64,000 bases of DNA, from NCBI RefSeq assembly GCF_027571385.1, contig NZ_CP085636.1, forward strand, positions 5,380,501 through 5,444,500, in the 5' to 3' direction. Below are positions 16,485-26,447 of this stretch, piece by piece (position 1 is the first letter of the stretch; each line of letters starts with the position of its first letter). Position numbers and translations under genes: made by a program. Source of the DNA: Shewanella sp. MTB7 (lineage in GTDB: Bacteria; Pseudomonadota; Gammaproteobacteria; Enterobacterales; Shewanellaceae). The notes under the pieces were generated by a model. The model worked only from the letters and a program-made list of their open reading frames with translations, had not been told where the DNA came from and searched no databases.

Positions 16485-17114
16485 ATGTTAATAGAACGTG
16501 ACGGTCAAATTATTCAAATAAGAGCGTCAGCACTGGGAGACCTAATTAAAGTCGTTATCCTTCAGGTGTATGGGAAGCTAGATGACTTTAAAGAACGCTA
16601 TGATAAGTATGGTGGAATGCATTTATCTAAGGAGCAAATCGACACAGAATGGCCGAACTGGACAAGTCGGTGGATCGTTGCTCAAACATTTACAGCAATG
16701 GCTCTTGAGGCGTTCTATTACGATTATATTCAAAATGAGGTTTCCAAAACTCAGGCTGAGAAGAAACGTACACCACCTGAAAGATTTCAGTACATTTGCA
16801 GTCAACATTTGGGTATTGATAACGAAGAAATAGCGCAATGTTTAGATAATATAGCAATGCTGAATGTGACAAGAAATCACTGGATCCATAACAAGAGTGC
16901 TGAGTTTGATAAGTATCAAAAAGTGAAAACATTCTACAGCCCTGATGAATGCGTTCAGCTCTTAATAGATGTTTTTACCGTTATTAATAAGCATGATTTG
17001 GATTGTGTTGTAGCAAGAGAAACTTGTTCTATATTAGAGCAAGTTCAGCAAAGTGTGATAAATGAGGTAGATAGTTTAAAGCCTCATAATAAGTCAATTA
17101 ACGCAACAGTTTAG
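16485..17114 (+). CDS. HEPN-domain protein
   Basis: 209 aa. Residues 130-135 read RNHWIH, an RNxxxH motif, in the context MLNVTRNHWIHNKS. The preceding helices (about 60-85, WTSRWIVAQTFTAMALEAFY) fit the HEPN four-helix fold. The C-terminal part (about 150-200) is helical and includes PDECVQLLIDVFTVINKHD. Predicted cytosolic, possibly a metal-independent RNase. It follows the membrane-protein gene, and both lie between diverged direct repeats A and B. Confidence 0.75.
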   Translation: MLIERDGQIIQIRASALGDLIKVVILQVYGKLDDFKERYDKYGGMHLSKEQIDTEWPNWTSRWIVAQTFTAMALEAFYYDYIQNEVSKTQAEKKRTPPERFQYICSQHLGIDNEEIAQCLDNIAMLNVTRNHWIHNKSAEFDKYQKVKTFYSPDECVQLLIDVFTVINKHDLDCVVARETCSILEQVQQSVINEVDSLKPHNKSINATV

Positions 17115-17143
17115 ACTGGTTCATGAAGCGTTACGGTATATTC

Positions 17144-17237
17144 GATTGCCTACTTTTCCCTAATGCCAACAGTTATTTTCAGAGCTTAAGCTCTAAAACG
17201 TTTTTGTCCAGAAGTGATTTAGAACGATACTCAAAGT
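17144..17237. repeat. Diverged direct repeat, copy B
   Basis: Starts GATTGCCTACTTTTCCCTAA and includes CTCTAAAACGTTTTTGTCCA; same orientation and about the same length as copy A at 15507. A shorter related string, CCTAAAACGTTTTTGCCCCA, occurs at about 28180. Confidence 0.65.
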
Positions 17238-17263
17238 ATTCTATATTTACATATCTAAGCAAT

Positions 17264-17290
17264 AAAAAACCGCCAATTAAGGCGGTTTTT
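17264..17290. terminator. Bidirectional terminator
   Basis: AAAAAACCGCC-AATTAA-GGCGGTTTTT, 17264-17290, between the rightward HEPN gene and the leftward YodC-like gene. The same stem recurs in the modules at 18456 and 36314. Confidence 0.85.
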
Positions 17291-17333
17291 GACTGACAGA
17301 ACAGTCACACCTTAGTAATCTAGAGATATTACT

Positions 17334-17540
17334 TTAAGCGCGAATCAAGTCGCTATCTGAAAAAAAACCTTCTTTTTTGTCTTCACCATCAGACCACTCA
17401 CAAACATACATTGCTAAAACGGCACCAGAAGGGGCGCCAAGAAAAGGACATGTTGCCCTTACGATAGTCATAACCGTTTCATTTCCATTAGCCTTAACAA
17501 AATCACCTACTTCATAATTTTTAAAAATTTCAACACTCAT
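17334..17540 (-). CDS. YodC-like DUF2158 protein
   Basis: 68 aa. VGDFVKANGNETVMTIVRA followed by CEWSDGEDKKEGFFSDSDL matches the small YodC/DUF2158 fold: a KOW-like start, then a Trp-containing strand and an acidic turn near the end. Function of the family is unknown. Reads leftward toward the terminator at 17264-17290. No partner gene nearby. Confidence 0.75.
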   Translation of the reverse strand: MSVEIFKNYEVGDFVKANGNETVMTIVRATCPFLGAPSGAVLAMYVCEWSDGEDKKEGFFSDSDLIRA

Positions 17541-17999
17541 ATTATCAATTTCCTTATGCTGTAAGGTACTTCAATTCAAATATTTATAAGCAATATTCAT
17601 CGTTCTAGAATGTAAGGAGTTTGATATAGCAGTTGCAATATCACTACTGGATAACCACTTATATCAATTTCTCTCATTTAAGTATTTTCGCTAACCCTAA
17701 ATCTTCTTTTTCATTTTACATCTAACCACTTCATGGGGAGGTAGAACTGCTATTCGATTCTACTCTTTGCAATTAAAAAGCCCACAAAAATGTGGGCTTT
17801 TCATTCCTAACGGTTAGATGTGATCAGCGAATTGCCAGTTCCTTGCTGTGCAAGGCTTTCAAGGCGATATTAAATCACCCTAAGGAGCCTTTGATATTAA
17901 GGCGTATACATAGCTCGCAGATAAAATAATACGTTATGGAAAATGTTTGATTTACATCATAAAATTGACAATCCAAAACTGATAATTAAAAGGTTTACT
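17541..17999. other. Gene-free stretch holding module copy 1
   Basis: No convincing gene. Contains a terminator and the conserved module at 17775-17892, then about 100 bp before the next gene. Confidence 0.5.
17775..17892. repeat. Conserved island module, copy 1
   Basis: Terminator stem AAAAAGCCCAC...GTGGGCTTTT (17775-17801), then CCTAACGGTTAGA (17806-17818), then CAGCGAATTGCCAG and CCTTGCTGTGCAAGGC, ending at ACCCTAAGGAGCCTT (17877-17891). Compared with copies 2 and 3 it has a different terminator and lacks about 11 bp around the GTGGTCA direct repeat. The tail matches copy 3. Confidence 0.8.
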
Positions 18000-18404
18000 A
18001 TGAAATACAATGATGTTTTAGCGGCTTTAGACAAAAATAGTGATGGTTCTTTTTCTGCCGTTGAATATGACCATGATTCAAAATATTTTAGTTCTTATTC
18101 CGTATCTGTAAATAAAGAGGAAGAGGATCAGCAACTGATTGTTGTGTTATTTGACGGTAGGGCTTTATTCAGTTTCTGTGGTGATGAAGAGGTTTTTCTA
18201 AATAATGATGTACCTGACAGCATACATAACTTAAATTTCAAACCAAGTTCAGACTATCCTGACCTGTTCTGTGATTACACTTCTGAATATGTCGCCTACT
18301 GCTTATTTCCTGAATTGCCAGATCCTGAAAAATTTACAACAACGAAAGAGGAAGTCGATTTTGCTAATCGTCTCAATCAATTAATGAACAAAGTAACTAG
18401 CTAA
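18000..18404 (+). CDS. Hypothetical protein (134 aa)
   Basis: Starts MKYNDVLAALDKNSDGSFSA; I chose this ATG because AAAAGG lies just upstream, rather than the longer frame from 17943. Soluble and acidic. DKNSDGSFSAVE (residues 11-22) fits the EF-hand loop pattern D-x-N-x-D-G-x-F-x-x-x-E, but with only one loop this may be chance. No family recognised. It is followed by module copy 2, so gene plus module may be one cassette-like unit. Confidence 0.65.
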   Translation: MKYNDVLAALDKNSDGSFSAVEYDHDSKYFSSYSVSVNKEEEDQQLIVVLFDGRALFSFCGDEEVFLNNDVPDSIHNLNFKPSSDYPDLFCDYTSEYVAYCLFPELPDPEKFTTTKEEVDFANRLNQLMNKVTS

Positions 18405-18455
18405 ATATACCGTTATTCATTAAATCCTATGACCAATATCTAATGTGGTAAAAAG

Positions 18456-18563
18456 AAAAACCGCCAATTAAGGCGGTTTTTTGTTTCCTAACGGTTAGGT
18501 GTGGTCAATGCGTGGTCAGCGAATTGCCAGTTCCTTGCTGTGCAAGGCTTTCAGGTCGATATA
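18456..18563. repeat. Conserved island module, copy 2
   Basis: Terminator AAAACCGCCAATTAAGGCGG plus T-run, then CCTAACGGTTAGG (18487-18499), then GTGGTCAATGCGTGGTCAGC, GAATTGCCAG, CCTTGCTGTGCAAGGC and TTTCAGGTCGATAT. Nearly identical to copy 3 at 36314 up to GATAT, where it ends; the ACCCTAAGG tail is absent. Confidence 0.85.
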
Positions 18564-18614
18564 TAAGCCCCTTGCGGGGCTTTGGACAACATAGGAAACA
18601 ATTGGCTTTATATT

Positions 18615-18963
18615 TTAGTCATGACATAACTTCATCAGCCTCTCAGCTTCTTCTATTGCTGAATCAAACTCACCAAATTTCCCTACCGGCCCTGGATACT
18701 CTCTAATCTCATAGAAAACCTCTTTTTCACAATCATATTTTCTAGCAAATTGTTCTAGCTCAAAATACCCACTTTCAGATTTTACAACATCAATAAAGCA
18801 TTTTTCACTTATTGAATATATTGTTTTATGGGCTCATACAAATCAGCAACAGAAACGGAAACCTCATGCAAAATACATTTATTGAATATATATCTACGTC
18901 CATCAGGTGAATGGCCAATGAATCCTTCGCCATGACTCCCTGCTCTGTTAAAACAACTCAATT
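18615..18963 (-). pseudogene. Broken hypothetical gene, truncated at an IS6 end
   Basis: Leftward frame with GHSPDGRRYIFNKCILHEVS ... DLYEPIKQYIQ and stop; the next frame continues SEKCFIDVVKSESGYFELEQ ... EEAERLMKLCHD to a stop at 18615. One frameshift separates the halves, and the 5' end is cut off at the IS6-type end at 18964. No family recognised; small acidic proteins of this kind are sometimes toxin immunity proteins, but I have no motif for that. Confidence 0.6.
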
Positions 18964-18980
18964 CAGTTTGCGACAGAACC
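18964..18980. mobile_element. Solo IS6-family inverted-repeat end
   Basis: CAGTTTGCGACAGAACC is identical to 17 of the 19 bp of the right inverted repeat of the complete element ending at 23546, in the same orientation. The body of the IS is missing on its left side. Left over from a deletion or recombination. Confidence 0.8.
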
Positions 18981-19080
18981 TGCTGACCTCTTATTTGAAA
19001 ATCCCATTAAAAAAGAAGTAGATAGTTAGTTTTTACTATTGCATTGTGTATCCATTGAAAACTAAGGGGGGAGGGTTAAA

Positions 19081-19588
19081 ATGACAAGCATCAATATAAA
19101 GCAAAAATAGAGACAGCATTACTAAAATCAATAGAGTTACAAAAAGCATTATCAGACTTGAATAGCGAAGTATGTAATGAAATGGGTAGTAAAGAACGGG
19201 ATAACTTAAGTTACACAGAGGAAGAACTACTATCTGAAATGATAAGGCCGCAGATTACAGAATCCGTGAATTTGCGAGGTCAAATGATGGTGCTGAGCAA
19301 TATATAACCGCTAAAATGAGAGGTGGTACAGTCACCACCTCTTTACTTGATGGAGTGCTAGATATGGCATCACCCGAGCTTACGGAAAAATTGATACTTT
19401 TAGTTAAATTGGCTGGCCCAACTCGAAAAGCTTAAAGCTTAATAAAAAGTTTAAAAGGGGTTTCTCCGACTCACTCCGCTATCCAAAAAGCAACCAGAGG
19501 CACGACAACGGATTATATTGTAGGTTGCTATATAGAGGATTTAGAGAGGGTTTTAGCATTAAAAAAGACACTAACTGACGCAAAATGA
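19081..19588 (+). pseudogene. Hypothetical gene with frameshifts and an in-frame stop
   Basis: Three pieces read in order: KHQYKAKIETALLKSIELQK ... EEELLSEMI (frame open from 19080, stop near 19305); AADYRIREFARSNDGAEQYI ... LLVKLAGPTRKA (another frame, stop TAA 19433-19435); then, in the same frame after that stop, SLIKSLKGVSPTHSAIQKAT ... LALKKTLTDAK to TGA 19586-19588. An A/G-rich ribosome site precedes the ATG at 19081, which is itself out of frame by two. Not recognised; clearly decayed. Confidence 0.6.
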
Positions 19589-19735
19589 CGATATAAAATT
19601 TGTGTCTAGTGTTTCTTGTTTCTGTGTTCTGTGTCTTTTCATATTGCCGCTGTCATATAGGACTTATCTTTTAAATTCCCTTAATAAGATTTATCTTGCG
19701 ACTTTTGTAACATAAGTTCTTCGTATGTAAATTGC

Positions 19736-19756
19736 AAATGATAATCATTATCATTT
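19736..19756 (+). promoter_or_regulatory. Fur box upstream of the TonB receptor
   Basis: AATGATAATCATTATCATT is a perfect dyad equal to the classical 19-bp Fur consensus with only end differences. It lies about 55 bp before the start codon of the receptor, so the gene should be repressed by Fur in iron-rich conditions. Confidence 0.92.
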
Positions 19757-19811
19757 AGATATTTTTCATTTATACTCGCCAGCATCTTTTCTTATCAATG
19801 AGGATACTCTA

Positions 19812-22139
19812 GTGTTGTCACGTTCTATTAAATTGTTTTCATTATCATTTATTGCACTTTCCATTCAATCTCATGTCTATGCGCAAAGCGAAAACATGCC
19901 GTTAACTGCCGAGCAATCAAAGCAAGAGATAACGGATCCAGCACCAAATAAAGTGCTTGGAGCGCCAAAGGTTGATCCAATTGAAGTCATAAAAGTAACA
20001 GGCAGATCTTACCCACGAGAGCTAAAGCTAACCCCTCCTGGAACCGCTATTATCACCATGAAGGAGATTGAGGAGCAGCAGTCAACTCAATTTGCAGAGC
20101 TGGTCGACGAACTTCCCGGCATTAACATTGACGGGGGCACACGCGTTGGCGGCGAGCGAATTAATATCTGGGGTTTTGGCGATGAAGAAGATCTCAATCT
20201 GTATTTAGATAACGCACCGCAGGGCTTTGAGCAATATCGCTACGGCTCATTCTTTATTGATCCAGACCTTATTAAACAAGTTCAGGTCATAAAAGGCGCT
20301 CACGATGTACGTTCAGGTAATGGCGGATTCGGTGGCTCAATGTATGTGACCAGCAAGAGTGCTGAAGACTTTTTAAAACCAGGTGAGCACTTTGGCGCGC
20401 GAGTTAAAGCAGGATATAGCGACAATGATGACGAAAAACGCAGTTTAATTAGTTTATATGGTCAGGTTAACCGCCACCTTTCAGCAATTGTGAACTACAC
20501 CTACCGTGATGCAAACGATACCACTTTAGGCAATGGTGTTTGGGGAGACAATATTGCCGATGAGGGGGAACCGCCAGAGTTTGATAGCGGTAATGAAGCT
20601 AAGTTACGCTATTCGGGTTATCGTCAAAATAGTCTATTGGCGAAAATTGATTTTGATTACGGCGCTCACTTACTGTCATTGTCGATGATCGATTATAAAG
20701 ACGAAGGTCAAAAGCCTTGGGCAAACCGTCGCGGCCAAATGCCAAAAATTAGCAATTATAACATTAAAAAATATGGTGGTTACGAAACCGCACTCTATGC
20801 AACTACTGCGGACAACACCTATCAAGACACCAATTACTCGTTAAATTATCGCTACACTCCAAGCAACGATTGGATTGATACCCAACTTGTTGTCTCCACC
20901 AGTGATAATCAGCGACATTGGGTCCGCCCCGATATTGCATGGGAAAAAATGTATGTATCAGTGGGTAACTTTGGACACGAGTCTTGGCTTGATTACAAAC
21001 GTTCGTTTGTAGATATCAATAATACCAGCTGGTTTGGCGATAATAACCTTATTGTGGGACTGCAGTATTTGAGTTCAGACCGTGATTCCTTAGTCTATAA
21101 CAAGACTTATGAAAACAAAGAAGCCAAAAACTTTGGCCTGTATACGCCTTATTACCAACCGAGCGGAAAACAGCAAACAACAAGCGCATATGCTGAGTTT
21201 AATTATCAAATAACTGATAATTTGTCAGTAAAACCGTCACTTAGATACGACCATATACGTAGCGAAGGCAAAGGCAATTTAGCATCAGATTATAACGACT
21301 TGGCCGCAGGTCATGATTATAGTGCAGTTTCTCATTCAGGCTTGTCTCCTCGTTTAGGCATTAACTATCTGCTTAGTGAACAAACACAATTTAGTTTCGA
21401 CTATGCCTATACCCTGCAAGCGCCTGTTATTGATGATATCTACACAGTGCAATACGCCAAAGCCAGCAAGGCAATCATGTCTAGTCGAGATCTTGAATTA
21501 GAACGTTTACATGCGTACAAACTTGGTGTCACTCAAGTCAATAACGATCTATTTGCCAATGATGATGTACTCTCTACTCAAATCACCTTGTATTACCACA
21601 AAGGTGAAAACGATATAGCAAAACGTTCTGGAGTGCATTCTGTAGAACAGGCACAGGGTTATAACACTAACCTTGGCGGTTACTACAATAAAGGTGCCGA
21701 TTTAGTGATCAACTATCGTTACCACGATCTGTTTGCTGATTTAGATGCGTCTTATATTACCGGTAAACATAATGGCAGCTTAAAAGACTCAACAGGTGAA
21801 GACGAATATCTTGCCGACTTAGCGCCAACCAATATTGGCTTAAAGCTGGGTTATTACCTTACTAACGATTTGATGTTTGCTTGGCGCGGTAAATGGTACG
21901 ACAGTAAATCTGAGGACCATATGCCTGCTGCAAGTAGTTTTAGAACTGATCAGCCAACGGATGCTTACTTTATTCAAGACTTCTATATTGCTTTCACTGG
22001 CGAGTCTGGTCCATTGAATAATTGGGAAGCTTATTTAACGGTGAAGAATATTACTAACCAGTATTACAAACCTTACATGGGCGATGGTGTTGCAGCTGCC
22101 GGCAGAGATGTCCGAGTCAGCGTTGCTTACAAGTTCTAA
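19812..22139 (+). CDS. TonB-dependent outer-membrane receptor, iron-regulated
   Basis: 775 aa. Signal peptide to about residue 24 (HVYA-QSE), TonB box-like EVIKVTG (about 57-63), plug domain with ELVDELPGINIDGG and VIKGAHDVRSGNGGFGGSMY, then a long beta-barrel ending in Phe (VAYKF), the outer-membrane sorting signal. Start is GTG with GAGGA upstream. The Fur box indicates iron or heme uptake; the plug and a barrel region (KDEGQKPWANRRGQ) suggest a hemoglobin/heme-receptor-like protein, but the ligand is not certain. It stands alone between two IS6 ends. Terminator downstream. Confidence 0.9.
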   Translation: MLSRSIKLFSLSFIALSIQSHVYAQSENMPLTAEQSKQEITDPAPNKVLGAPKVDPIEVIKVTGRSYPRELKLTPPGTAIITMKEIEEQQSTQFAELVDELPGINIDGGTRVGGERINIWGFGDEEDLNLYLDNAPQGFEQYRYGSFFIDPDLIKQVQVIKGAHDVRSGNGGFGGSMYVTSKSAEDFLKPGEHFGARVKAGYSDNDDEKRSLISLYGQVNRHLSAIVNYTYRDANDTTLGNGVWGDNIADEGEPPEFDSGNEAKLRYSGYRQNSLLAKIDFDYGAHLLSLSMIDYKDEGQKPWANRRGQMPKISNYNIKKYGGYETALYATTADNTYQDTNYSLNYRYTPSNDWIDTQLVVSTSDNQRHWVRPDIAWEKMYVSVGNFGHESWLDYKRSFVDINNTSWFGDNNLIVGLQYLSSDRDSLVYNKTYENKEAKNFGLYTPYYQPSGKQQTTSAYAEFNYQITDNLSVKPSLRYDHIRSEGKGNLASDYNDLAAGHDYSAVSHSGLSPRLGINYLLSEQTQFSFDYAYTLQAPVIDDIYTVQYAKASKAIMSSRDLELERLHAYKLGVTQVNNDLFANDDVLSTQITLYYHKGENDIAKRSGVHSVEQAQGYNTNLGGYYNKGADLVINYRYHDLFADLDASYITGKHNGSLKDSTGEDEYLADLAPTNIGLKLGYYLTNDLMFAWRGKWYDSKSEDHMPAASSFRTDQPTDAYFIQDFYIAFTGESGPLNNWEAYLTVKNITNQYYKPYMGDGVAAAGRDVRVSVAYKF

Positions 22140-22237
22140 CTTGTTTAGCTCTTGTTTCGCTCTTGTTTAAGAGCTCATTTGAGCTGCTAAGTTAACTCTT
22201 TAACTAATGGATAATGCGGTTAGCCAAAAAGCCATTT

Positions 22238-22271
22238 AAAAAGGCGCAGCGTTAAAAGCTGCACCTTTTTT
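22238..22271 (+). terminator. Terminator after the TonB receptor
   Basis: AAAAAGGCGCAGC - GTTAAAA - GCTGCACCTTTTTT; one mismatch in the stem, T6 tail. Confidence 0.8.
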
Positions 22272-22325
22272 CGAACGCTTAGCTTTAATTAGCTATATTT
22301 TACGCTGCACGCTCTGTTCCCAAAA

Positions 22326-22727
22326 CTATTGCGATAAGTGATGGGTCTTTGCTGATAAACGCAATACCTGCCCGCCTCGCTCAGCGGCATCTTGTGTTTG
22401 CTGTAAACTTTCCAGTGATAGTTCACTAATCACTTGAATAGAATGGCTGATCTCATTTGCTACTGCGGTTTGCTGAGTCATGGCCCAAGCATTTTCATCG
22501 CTCATAAGATTCATCTTTTTAATGGACTCTCGTAGAGCTTCAAACGACTCATCGACCTGTCTTGCAAGATCTACAGATTGCTCTGCTTTTTGCTGACCAA
22601 ACTCCATGGCTTTGGCGGCTAAAGTGGTATTTTGCCTAAACTTACTGATAATTGTCTCAATGTAAGCAGTTGATTCACTCGTTCGACTTGAAAGTTGACG
22701 CACTTCATCGGCAACAACGGTAAAACC
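22326..22727 (-). pseudogene. C-terminal fragment of a methyl-accepting chemotaxis protein
   Basis: The frame reads TVVADEVRQLSSRTSESTAY, the conserved hairpin part of the MCP signalling domain, then a helical return strand ending GGQVLRLSAKTHHLSQ. The upstream sensor part and the hairpin tip are missing: the frame is cut exactly at the left end of the IS6 element at 22728. No other part of the gene is on the far side of the IS, so a deletion accompanied the insertion. Confidence 0.88.
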
Positions 22728-23546
22728 GGTTCTGTCGCAAACTGAGATCTTGTTGCTATAATTTGAGAGCGCAGGATCTCTCAGATACAATTAGGCCGCT
22801 AAAGAATAAAATTGTTCCCATGGTGTCATCTTTTCAGTGGTGTTCATTTGCCCTTGCTTTATCATGGACCAGAGCTCCACTCCTGCGAGTGTTGATCCTG
22901 CACCTTCCCAGGACTTCCAACCCAAACATTGATGCATCTTTCCTTTCACTTTTCGATGGCTCTGCTCAACAATATTATTCAGATATTCTATGGCTAAAAC
23001 CTCAATCATAAACAGCATGTAACCAGACAACCAAAGGCGAACATTAATGGTATCTAATGCCGCGGCATTCACCCCACTTTTATCAATGACGACCTTTTCA
23101 GGTAAACCATGCTGGTTGATGGCTTTATTGAAAAATGCCCGTGCAGCAGGCTCATCGCGGGTTTCACTCAAATAAAAATCAATAATCGCGCCGAATTTAT
23201 CCACGGCACGATAATAGTAAACCCAACGACCTTTAACTTTCACATAGGTTTCATCCATTCGCCAGCAACCTGATACATAACGCTTTTTCTTTCTGAATGC
23301 TACTTCGAGTTGCGGCGCATATTTGATAACCCAACGGCTCAGTGTTGAGTGGTCAAAATGGATATTTCGCTCAGCAAATATCTCCTCTATTTCACGGTAA
23401 CTGAGTTTATAAGCAAGGTAATATCGAAGGGCTTGCATGATGATATCTGTTGGGAAGTGGCGTCTCGAAAAGTTAAGTAGCATTGATAAAGTTGGTTAAG
23501 AGATCATCGCTCATGATAAACCAGCTCCTCAGTTTGCGACAGAACC
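22728..23546. mobile_element. Complete IS6-family insertion sequence (819 bp)
   Basis: Perfect 19-bp terminal inverted repeats, GGTTCTGTCGCAAACTGAG, at 22728-22746 and (inverted) 23528-23546, enclosing one transposase gene. The 8 bp on either side differ (GTAAAACC and GAGATTAG), so there is no target duplication, which points to IS-mediated deletion or rearrangement after insertion. Confidence 0.92.
22791..23483 (-). CDS. IS6-family transposase
   Basis: 230 aa. DDE triad: Asp in WRMDETYVKVKG, Asp in KVVIDKSGVN and Glu in NNIVEQSHRKVK. N-terminal HTH with SYREIEEIFAERNIHFDHST. Length is normal for IS6/IS26-type transposases. Related truncated copies are at 26578 and 35848. Confidence 0.94.
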   Translation of the reverse strand: MLLNFSRRHFPTDIIMQALRYYLAYKLSYREIEEIFAERNIHFDHSTLSRWVIKYAPQLEVAFRKKKRYVSGCWRMDETYVKVKGRWVYYYRAVDKFGAIIDFYLSETRDEPAARAFFNKAINQHGLPEKVVIDKSGVNAAALDTINVRLWLSGYMLFMIEVLAIEYLNNIVEQSHRKVKGKMHQCLGWKSWEGAGSTLAGVELWSMIKQGQMNTTEKMTPWEQFYSLAA

Positions 23547-23584
23547 GAGATTAGAGCGATCCTCTGATATTAGTGGTTTTAACA

Positions 23585-23618
23585 TGACAAGTAATTTGGC
23601 GATTACTTGTCATTTTTT
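23585..23618 (+). terminator. Orphan terminator right of the IS
   Basis: TGACAAGTAAT (23585-23595) and ATTACTTGTCA (23602-23612) form a perfect 11-bp stem with a 6-nt loop, followed by T6. The gene it served has been lost to the left, probably in the IS-linked deletion. Confidence 0.8.
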
Positions 23619-23635
23619 ATCTGCTCTATTTATCC

Positions 23636-23799
23636 CTTAAATCGCAGTGGTTATTGTTAATAATATTTACGAACTAACGCTATTTTCACGTTGATAACTT
23701 TTATCAGCTTTTAGTTTGACGTAATCTTCACGTTTTAAAATATTGTTTTTATATTTTTATGTTTTTTTTACATTTTTACTTCCTTAAACCACAGTGGTT
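23636..23799. promoter_or_regulatory. Two 17-bp direct repeats upstream of the OmpK-UrdA genes
   Basis: CTTAAATCGCAGTGGTT (23636-23652) and CTTAAACCACAGTGGTT (23783-23799), 15 of 17 identical. The second contains the perfect palindrome AACCACAGTGGTT. They lie in the 345-bp gap before the porin gene, which otherwise holds no gene, and are good candidates for operator sites of the porin-reductase operon. Confidence 0.55.
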
Positions 23800-23891
23800 G
23801 TTAAATTGTAAGTGGATGGGGAGTTAGATCACAAAGTATATATTCTGATTGTTTAATCTGTTGCTGAATCTTATTTTCAAGGAACAGTTAT

Positions 23892-24638
23892 ATGAAAAAG
23901 CAAATTATTACTGCACTTTCTGTTTTTCTAGTCACACCTGCAATATCTGCAACATCAGTCGACATTGGTTATAAAGCTTATACTTCAGAGACTAAAGATG
24001 ACAATGGTGGAGCTTATGAACAACCTTTTGTTAAGTTAACTCATTTTAATAAAGCTGACTGGGGGACGTTGTTAGCTTATATAAAGTTAGAGAATGTTGG
24101 CGAGGTTAAGGATGCGCAGGATGATAAAGATGGCAAATTAACAGTAAAATCATTAATTGTTGTCGATAAACAAATTGCTAAAACTAAATACAACTATTGG
24201 GCACAAAACTTTCTTTCGTCTAACCGTACCGTAATGGAAGATAATTTATATTTAGGTGTAACCACTAACCGAAAATATGGTGATCTGTTTATCAATGCTG
24301 GTGCAGGTTTAAATTACACCGCTGCCAGTTTTTCACCAACAGGCGCTCACTTTGATGGATTAAGTGGTTATGCGGCGGTAATTAATGCGAGTTACCCTTT
24401 TTCAGCACTAGGACTAAAGCACTCATTGGCGGTTAATTATGAAGGCCAGTTTGATCGAGATGAAGAGCATATGAGTACACTCGCTTATGACAGCTACGGT
24501 CATCAGATAATAACCACACTTAAGACAAGTATAAGCCAGTCATTTTATACAAAATTACATCTAACACATTTCGATAGCTGGGGAGCTGCACCTAATGATG
24601 GCATCGAGTATGGCGTATCAGTTGGCTTTACCTTCTAG
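23892..24638 (+). CDS. OmpK/Tsx-like nucleoside-type outer-membrane channel
   Basis: 248 aa. Signal peptide to about residue 20 (AISA-TSV), then beta strands and a C-terminal Phe (VGFTF). DIGYKAYTSETKDDNGG and the DDNLYLGV-like strand fit the OmpK/Tsx channel family, which passes nucleosides and similar small polar molecules. Only 28 bp before the urocanate reductase gene, so both are probably one operon; the natural inference is that this channel lets urocanate, or a related imidazole compound, into the periplasm. Confidence 0.8.
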   Translation: MKKQIITALSVFLVTPAISATSVDIGYKAYTSETKDDNGGAYEQPFVKLTHFNKADWGTLLAYIKLENVGEVKDAQDDKDGKLTVKSLIVVDKQIAKTKYNYWAQNFLSSNRTVMEDNLYLGVTTNRKYGDLFINAGAGLNYTAASFSPTGAHFDGLSGYAAVINASYPFSALGLKHSLAVNYEGQFDRDEEHMSTLAYDSYGHQIITTLKTSISQSFYTKLHLTHFDSWGAAPNDGIEYGVSVGFTF

Positions 24639-24648
24639 TTTAGATTAA

Positions 24649-26424
<1,776 letters not shown>

Positions 26425-26447
26425 AAATTAGTGTTAGTAAAATAATC

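Noticed and set aside
16019..17114. Retron- or CBASS-type system around the HEPN pair
   Set aside because: No reverse transcriptase, cyclase or known CBASS effector in the neighbourhood.
17843..17870. Minus-strand frame in all modules ending LKALHSKELAIR, as the tail of a lost recombinase gene
   Set aside because: The reading does not extend upstream: the three copies give different residues before it and hit non-coding sequence.
17775..17892. Modules read as integron attC sites because of CCTAAC/GTTAGG
   Set aside because: The two core-like strings are adjacent (CCTAACGGTTAGG) and not 50-120 bp apart, and the long paired arms with an extra base, clear at 14910-15032, are missing.
18000..18404. 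Calcium-binding protein, from the EF-hand-like loop at residues 11-22
   Set aside because: Only one loop, Phe at the usual Ile/Leu/Val position, and no flanking helix pattern on both sides; kept only as a remark.
22763..23011. Rightward frame of 82 codons within the IS6 element
   Set aside because: Antisense shadow of the transposase gene.
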